From contig NZ_NFHL01000007.1 of the NCBI RefSeq assembly GCF_002161355.1, positions 1 through 64,000 of the forward strand: a stretch of 64,000 nt of DNA, read 5' to 3'. The notes under the pieces are model-generated. The model was not told where the DNA came from and searched no databases. It was given only the letters and a program-made list of their open reading frames with translations. Source of the DNA: Lachnoclostridium sp. An76 (lineage in GTDB: Bacteria > Bacillota > Clostridia > Lachnospirales > Lachnospiraceae). Both the position numbers and the translations under genes were made by a program. Positions 60,748 to 64,000 of the stretch are shown piece by piece (the stretch's first letter is position 1; each line of letters opens with the position of its first letter).

Positions 60748-61368
60748 GTGAAAACAGTGCAAGTGAGAACAACTGATGTATTCAGACTTGTTGAAGAAGA
60801 GCTGGAAAAGTATGTCTCTGGCTATGTCTCTGGCAGCACGGGCGGCAAAAAACTGCCGGTGCTCCTGGCGATCGACGGGCGCTGCGGCAGCGGAAAGACA
60901 ACTCTTGCAGGGATGATCGCACAGCGGTACAGGGCGGAAGTGATCCACATGGATGATTTTTTCCTGCAGAAGGACCAGAGGACGCCGGAGAGGCTGGCAG
61001 AGCCGGGCGGAAATGTGGACCGGGAGCGGTTCCGTCAGGAAGTGATCCTTCCGATCCTGGAAGGGAAGGAAAAATTTGAATATCAGCGGTATGACTGCTC
61101 CAGGCAGGAGCTCGGAGAAACCGTGCATATCGCAAAGAGCCCCCTCATTGTCATAGAGGGGGCTTACAGCTGTCATCCGTATTTTGGGGATGTCTATGAT
61201 ATCAGGATATTTATGGACGTGGATCCGGCGGAGCAGCGGCGGAGGATATTATCAAGAAACGGCCCGGAGATGCTGCCCCGGTTTGTCAGTGAGTGGATCC
61301 CAATGGAAGAGCTGTATTTTAAAACATTTCGGATAAAAGAAAAATGCAGTATCTGCCTGACCGTCTAA
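60748..61368 (+). CDS. Uridine-kinase-like P-loop protein
   Basis: A 206-residue P-loop kinase related to uridine kinase and phosphoribulokinase. Walker A is AIDGRCGSGKTT (residues 41-52). VIHMDDFFLQKDQRT is the Walker-B-like substrate segment. IVIEGAYSCHPYFGDVYDIR and FMDVDPAEQRRRILSRNG follow. The start is uncertain between GTG 60748 and GTG 60757. It could phosphorylate a nucleoside or a small metabolite; the N-terminal ~40-residue helical extension is typical of an uncharacterised clostridial subgroup. It converges with the HAD gene, overlapping its 3' end by 4 bases. Confidence 0.82.
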   Translation: MKTVQVRTTDVFRLVEEELEKYVSGYVSGSTGGKKLPVLLAIDGRCGSGKTTLAGMIAQRYRAEVIHMDDFFLQKDQRTPERLAEPGGNVDRERFRQEVILPILEGKEKFEYQRYDCSRQELGETVHIAKSPLIVIEGAYSCHPYFGDVYDIRIFMDVDPAEQRRRILSRNGPEMLPRFVSEWIPMEELYFKTFRIKEKCSICLTV

Positions 61369-62177
61369 TCGCGCATGAACAGGTTGACCACATGGAGGAT
61401 GCCGTCCTCATCGTTGGAGCGGGTGATAAAGTCAGCGGATTCTTTGATGACCGGCTGGGCGTTTTCCATTGCCACACCGAGTCCCGCGTATTCGATCATG
61501 GACAGGTCATTGTACCCGTCCCCGCAGCAGATCATGGAATCCGCGGTCAGTCCGATGCTGTTCAGGAGCTTCTGGAGAGACTGCGCCTTGTCGATATTTC
61601 TCGGCATGATCTCCAGGAAGAACGGCTCAGAGCGGTAGATGTTCAAAAGCCCGTGGTATTTCTCCCGGAGCGGGTCCATCAGTGTCTCCAGGACCTCAGG
61701 CTCGCCTGCCACGAGGAGCTTGTTCACGGGAAAGCTTAAGAATTCCGGGAAGTCTTCCACGGAGATGATCTCCATGCTGTTGATGCCGGACTCGATCTCT
61801 ACGTATCGGTTCGGCCGGATGCCGGAGATGATCTGGGTGTCAGTGTAGGAGATGATGTCCAGTCCGGGGAATGTCTTTACATATTCATATACCGGGCGGA
61901 TGATCTCCCGGGGGACTGTACGGTTGTAAATGATCTCTCCGGTCGAGCATTTTGTGATGCGCGCTCCGTTAAAGGAGAGCATATATCCGCCGAAGCGGTC
62001 CATCCGGAGAGCTTTGGCCAGTGGGGCGACTCCGTTGATCGGGCGGCCGCTGGCCAGGACAACAATCTTTCCTGCTTCCTGGATCTCGATCAGAGCCTGT
62101 CTCGTGGGCTCTGTGATCTCTTTTTTCGAATTTGTGAGCGTACCGTCCAGATCCAGTACGAGAACCTGATATTTCAT
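61365..62177 (-). CDS. Cof-type HAD-IIB phosphatase
   Basis: A 270-residue HAD phosphatase with a C2b cap. Motif I VLDLDGTLTNSKKE is at residues 6-19, VLASGRPINGV holds motif II, a conserved Lys lies in motif III, and CCGDGYNDLSMIEYAGLG is motif IV near 216. It belongs to the YidA-like sugar-phosphate phosphatase subgroup. Substrate not readable. It is the downstream gene of the ddl-murF run, 19 bases after murF, so probably co-transcribed. Confidence 0.9.
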   Translation of the reverse strand: MKYQVLVLDLDGTLTNSKKEITEPTRQALIEIQEAGKIVVLASGRPINGVAPLAKALRMDRFGGYMLSFNGARITKCSTGEIIYNRTVPREIIRPVYEYVKTFPGLDIISYTDTQIISGIRPNRYVEIESGINSMEIISVEDFPEFLSFPVNKLLVAGEPEVLETLMDPLREKYHGLLNIYRSEPFFLEIMPRNIDKAQSLQKLLNSIGLTADSMICCGDGYNDLSMIEYAGLGVAMENAQPVIKESADFITRSNDEDGILHVVNLFMRD

Positions 62178-62196
62178 GGGTATCTATCCTTTCCTG

Positions 62197-63576
62197 TTAG
62201 TGCTGGAGCCAGTCTACGATCCTGGAAAAATCCATTGCATGCGATGCTTTTACCAGGATGGTATCGCGCTCTTTCAGAAGGCTGTCCGCCTGGCCGAAAA
62301 ATTCCTCCTTTGAAGCATAGTGAACGACTTCCATGGGAAGTCCTTTTTTCTGCGCGGTCTCCTCTGCTCCCCGTGCAGTGTCCGCAGAGAGGCTGCCGAT
62401 GCATACAAGGACATCGATCCCCGCGTCTGCGGCATGGGCGCCTGTGTCATAGTGCATTTTTTCGGAATGCTCACCCAGCTCAAACATATCGCCCAGAATG
62501 GCTACGGTCCTGGTGTCCGCGCAGGAAAGTACATCCAGAGATGCCTTTACGGAAGCAGGATTTGCATTGTAGCAGTCGTCGATCACAGTGTACTTCCCGG
62601 TTTCGATCAGGTTGCTGCGGCCCTGGATGGGCACATTTGCCTCGATGCCCCGGGCGATCTGCTCATCGGACATGCCGAATGCGTAACCCACTGCGATCCC
62701 GGCAAGAGCATTGGATACCATATGGCTGCCGGGGATATTGATATGCGCCTGGAAACGGGACTTGGGTGTGATGAACTCCGCATCCGTTCCTTTCAGCCCG
62801 CGGCTTGCGATATGGTCTGCGTGGAACGGACAGGAGGGATCCAGCCCGAAATAGACCGGCGTTATCCCGTTTTGAGGAGTAAACTCCCGGAGCTTGTCAT
62901 CGTCCCCGTTCAGTATGATCGTGCCGTTGGGGTTCATATAGTCAAACATCTCTGTCTTTGCCTTCAGGATGCCGGCGCGGGAGCCCAGGTTTTCCAGGTG
63001 CGCCACGCCGATATTGGTGAGGACGCAGATGTCCGGGCGGGCGATCTTCGCAAGGCGGGTCATTTCCCCGAACCCGCTGATCCCCATCTCGAGCACCGCG
63101 ATCTCATGCTCTTCCCTGAGATTGAATACGGTCAGGGGAAGCCCGATCTCATTATTAAAGTTTCCCTCTGTTTTCAGGACATTGTATTTCTGGCTGAGCA
63201 CGGAGGCGATCATTTCTTTTGTGCTCGTCTTTCCGACGCTTCCGGAGATCCCGACTACCTTGATGTCCAGGGAACGGCGGTAGTGCTCCGCGATGTCCTT
63301 TAACGCCTGCGTGCAGGAGACAACCTGGATATACGGGTAGGGCGCATCGCCCAGATCCTGCTCGGACACGGAGCAGAGCGCCCCGTTTTCCATTACCTGG
63401 GGAATAAAAGTATGGCCGTCCACCCGTGCGCCTTTTATCGCGATGAAAAGGCTGTCCTTTTCCACTTTCCTGCTGTCAATGACCACGCTGCTGACTTCCC
63501 GGGAAGCAAGCCCGGGGCTGCCGTGGTATGTCCCGCCGCAGGCGGCAGCGATTTCCTGTAATGACATGTGTTTCAT
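62197..63576 (-). CDS. murF: UDP-MurNAc-tripeptide:D-Ala-D-Ala ligase
   Basis: Adds D-Ala-D-Ala to UDP-MurNAc-tripeptide, the last cytoplasmic step of the peptidoglycan stem peptide. The start ATG (63574-63576, MKHMSLQEIAAACGG) has GGAGG 9 bases upstream. The central ligase P-loop is GISGSVGKTSTKEM near 109-122, with TEGNFNNEIGLPL, VLEMGISGFGEM and the C-terminal DDCYNANPASVKASLDVL. About 459 residues. Its ATG overlaps the ddl stop by 4 bases, consistent with the product of Ddl being its substrate. Confidence 0.95.
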   Translation of the reverse strand: MKHMSLQEIAAACGGTYHGSPGLASREVSSVVIDSRKVEKDSLFIAIKGARVDGHTFIPQVMENGALCSVSEQDLGDAPYPYIQVVSCTQALKDIAEHYRRSLDIKVVGISGSVGKTSTKEMIASVLSQKYNVLKTEGNFNNEIGLPLTVFNLREEHEIAVLEMGISGFGEMTRLAKIARPDICVLTNIGVAHLENLGSRAGILKAKTEMFDYMNPNGTIILNGDDDKLREFTPQNGITPVYFGLDPSCPFHADHIASRGLKGTDAEFITPKSRFQAHINIPGSHMVSNALAGIAVGYAFGMSDEQIARGIEANVPIQGRSNLIETGKYTVIDDCYNANPASVKASLDVLSCADTRTVAILGDMFELGEHSEKMHYDTGAHAADAGIDVLVCIGSLSADTARGAEETAQKKGLPMEVVHYASKEEFFGQADSLLKERDTILVKASHAMDFSRIVDWLQH

Positions 63577-64000
63577 GAATATCTTGCCTCCAGTGATTTT
63601 TTGATGATGAGTTCGCACAGATCCCCGTATTCAATGCCTATCGCCTTTGCTTCTTTTGGGAGAAGGCTCGCGGCGGTCATTCCCGGGAGTGTGTTCATCT
63701 CCAGGCAGTACAGGTTCCCTTTTTCATCCAGAAGGAAATCCGCACGGCTGTATACATTGAGTTTCAATGCGTGGAATGCGCGGACAGTCAGGTCGCGCAT
63801 CCGCCGGTCTGTCTCTTCCGGGATATCGGCGGGGCATACTTCCAGTGTCGCGTCCGCCTGATATTTGTTCGCGTAATCAAAGAAACCGGTCTTCGGGATG
63901 ATCTCGATCGGGGGAAGCGCCTCTCCGTCAATGACTCCGCAGGCGAATTCCCTTCCTTTGATATATTCCTCGATGACAACTTCATCCTCATAGCGGAAGG
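63573..64000 (-). CDS. ddl: D-alanine--D-alanine ligase (3' part; 5' end beyond window)
   Basis: The C-terminal ~142 residues of Ddl are present, reading in from the right edge. EVVIEEYIKGREFACGVIDG and ALPPIEIIPKTGFFDYANKY are ATP-grasp core segments. NLYCLEMNTLPGMTAASLLP contains the Mg-binding E-x-N and the conserved MT-S loop. The start codon lies outside the window. It overlaps murF in the ATGA fashion, giving a ddl-murF-HAD transcript. Confidence 0.93.
   Translation of the reverse strand, partial: FRYEDEVVIEEYIKGREFACGVIDGEALPPIEIIPKTGFFDYANKYQADATLEVCPADIPEETDRRMRDLTVRAFHALKLNVYSRADFLLDEKGNLYCLEMNTLPGMTAASLLPKEAKAIGIEYGDLCELIIKKSLEARYS

Overview
The window reads as chromosomal DNA of an anaerobic, endospore-forming Firmicute, most likely a Lachnospiraceae gut bacterium. 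Supporting genes are spoIIR, an alpha/beta small acid-soluble spore protein, AddAB rather than RecBCD, an oxygen-independent class III ribonucleotide reductase, an LL-diaminopimelate aminotransferase, an acyl-ACP thioesterase, and strong Shine-Dalgarno sites throughout. Genus is not resolved. Most of the window is vertically inherited housekeeping DNA on a moderately GC-rich background, interrupted by one insertion sequence and several repeat families.

Layout. 1-588: right part of a large structured repeat (copy A). 654-1779: two neighbouring broken genes (HAD phosphatase, Nudix hydrolase), each with an internal deletion and frame change. 1842-9330: addB-addA-DUF1294. 9391-11580: an intact ISAs1-like element with 9-bp target duplication. 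11740-16352: LL-DAP aminotransferase, DAHP synthase (convergent), and a sortase-anchored leucine-rich-repeat surface protein. 16509-26725: plsC, PrcB-like lipoprotein, SPOCS-LysM protein, ispE, GntR regulator, spoIIR, cation efflux, then a lipid-flavoured trio (acyl-ACP thioesterase, alpha/beta hydrolase, condensation-fold acyltransferase). 26817-29216: HAD phosphatase and glmM. 29216-30175: the complete second copy (B) of the structured repeat. 30237-36741: SASP, TagA-type glycosyltransferase, PucR regulator, then the ftsE-ftsX-envC-ctpA division/cell-wall run. 36837-40824: remnant of a mannose-family PTS (EIID stub and intact EIIA) followed by a ceramidase-like hydrolase, an SIS protein and a beta-helix nucleotidyltransferase. 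40969-48371: clpB, dinB, acyltransferase, DedA, glycosyltransferase, DUF374. 48418-52099: two-component system and an AIM24 protein. 52314-54053: DegV, TetR, tRNA-Val. 54254-60726: acylphosphatase, proC, then a redox block nrdG-nrdD-trxB-crp/fnr-trxA. 60748-64000: uridine-kinase-like protein, HAD phosphatase, murF and the 3' end of ddl.

The most unusual object is the ~0.96-kb repeat present in two copies. It has ~45-bp terminal inverted repeats and two large nested hairpins. In the right-hand hairpin, the arms differ in sequence between copies while base pairing is preserved, and the internal-loop sequences stay constant. No protein explains it. It behaves like a large structured RNA, or a non-autonomous mobile element whose folded form matters. 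Other points worth a look are three copies of a GGGGTCAGACCCC palindrome (one supplies the stop codon of a gene), a degenerate CIRCE operator on the clpB promoter, possible NrdR boxes before nrdD, an NrdD with a fused thioredoxin-like domain, and tandem duplication of the stop-codon-containing tail of the AIM24 gene.
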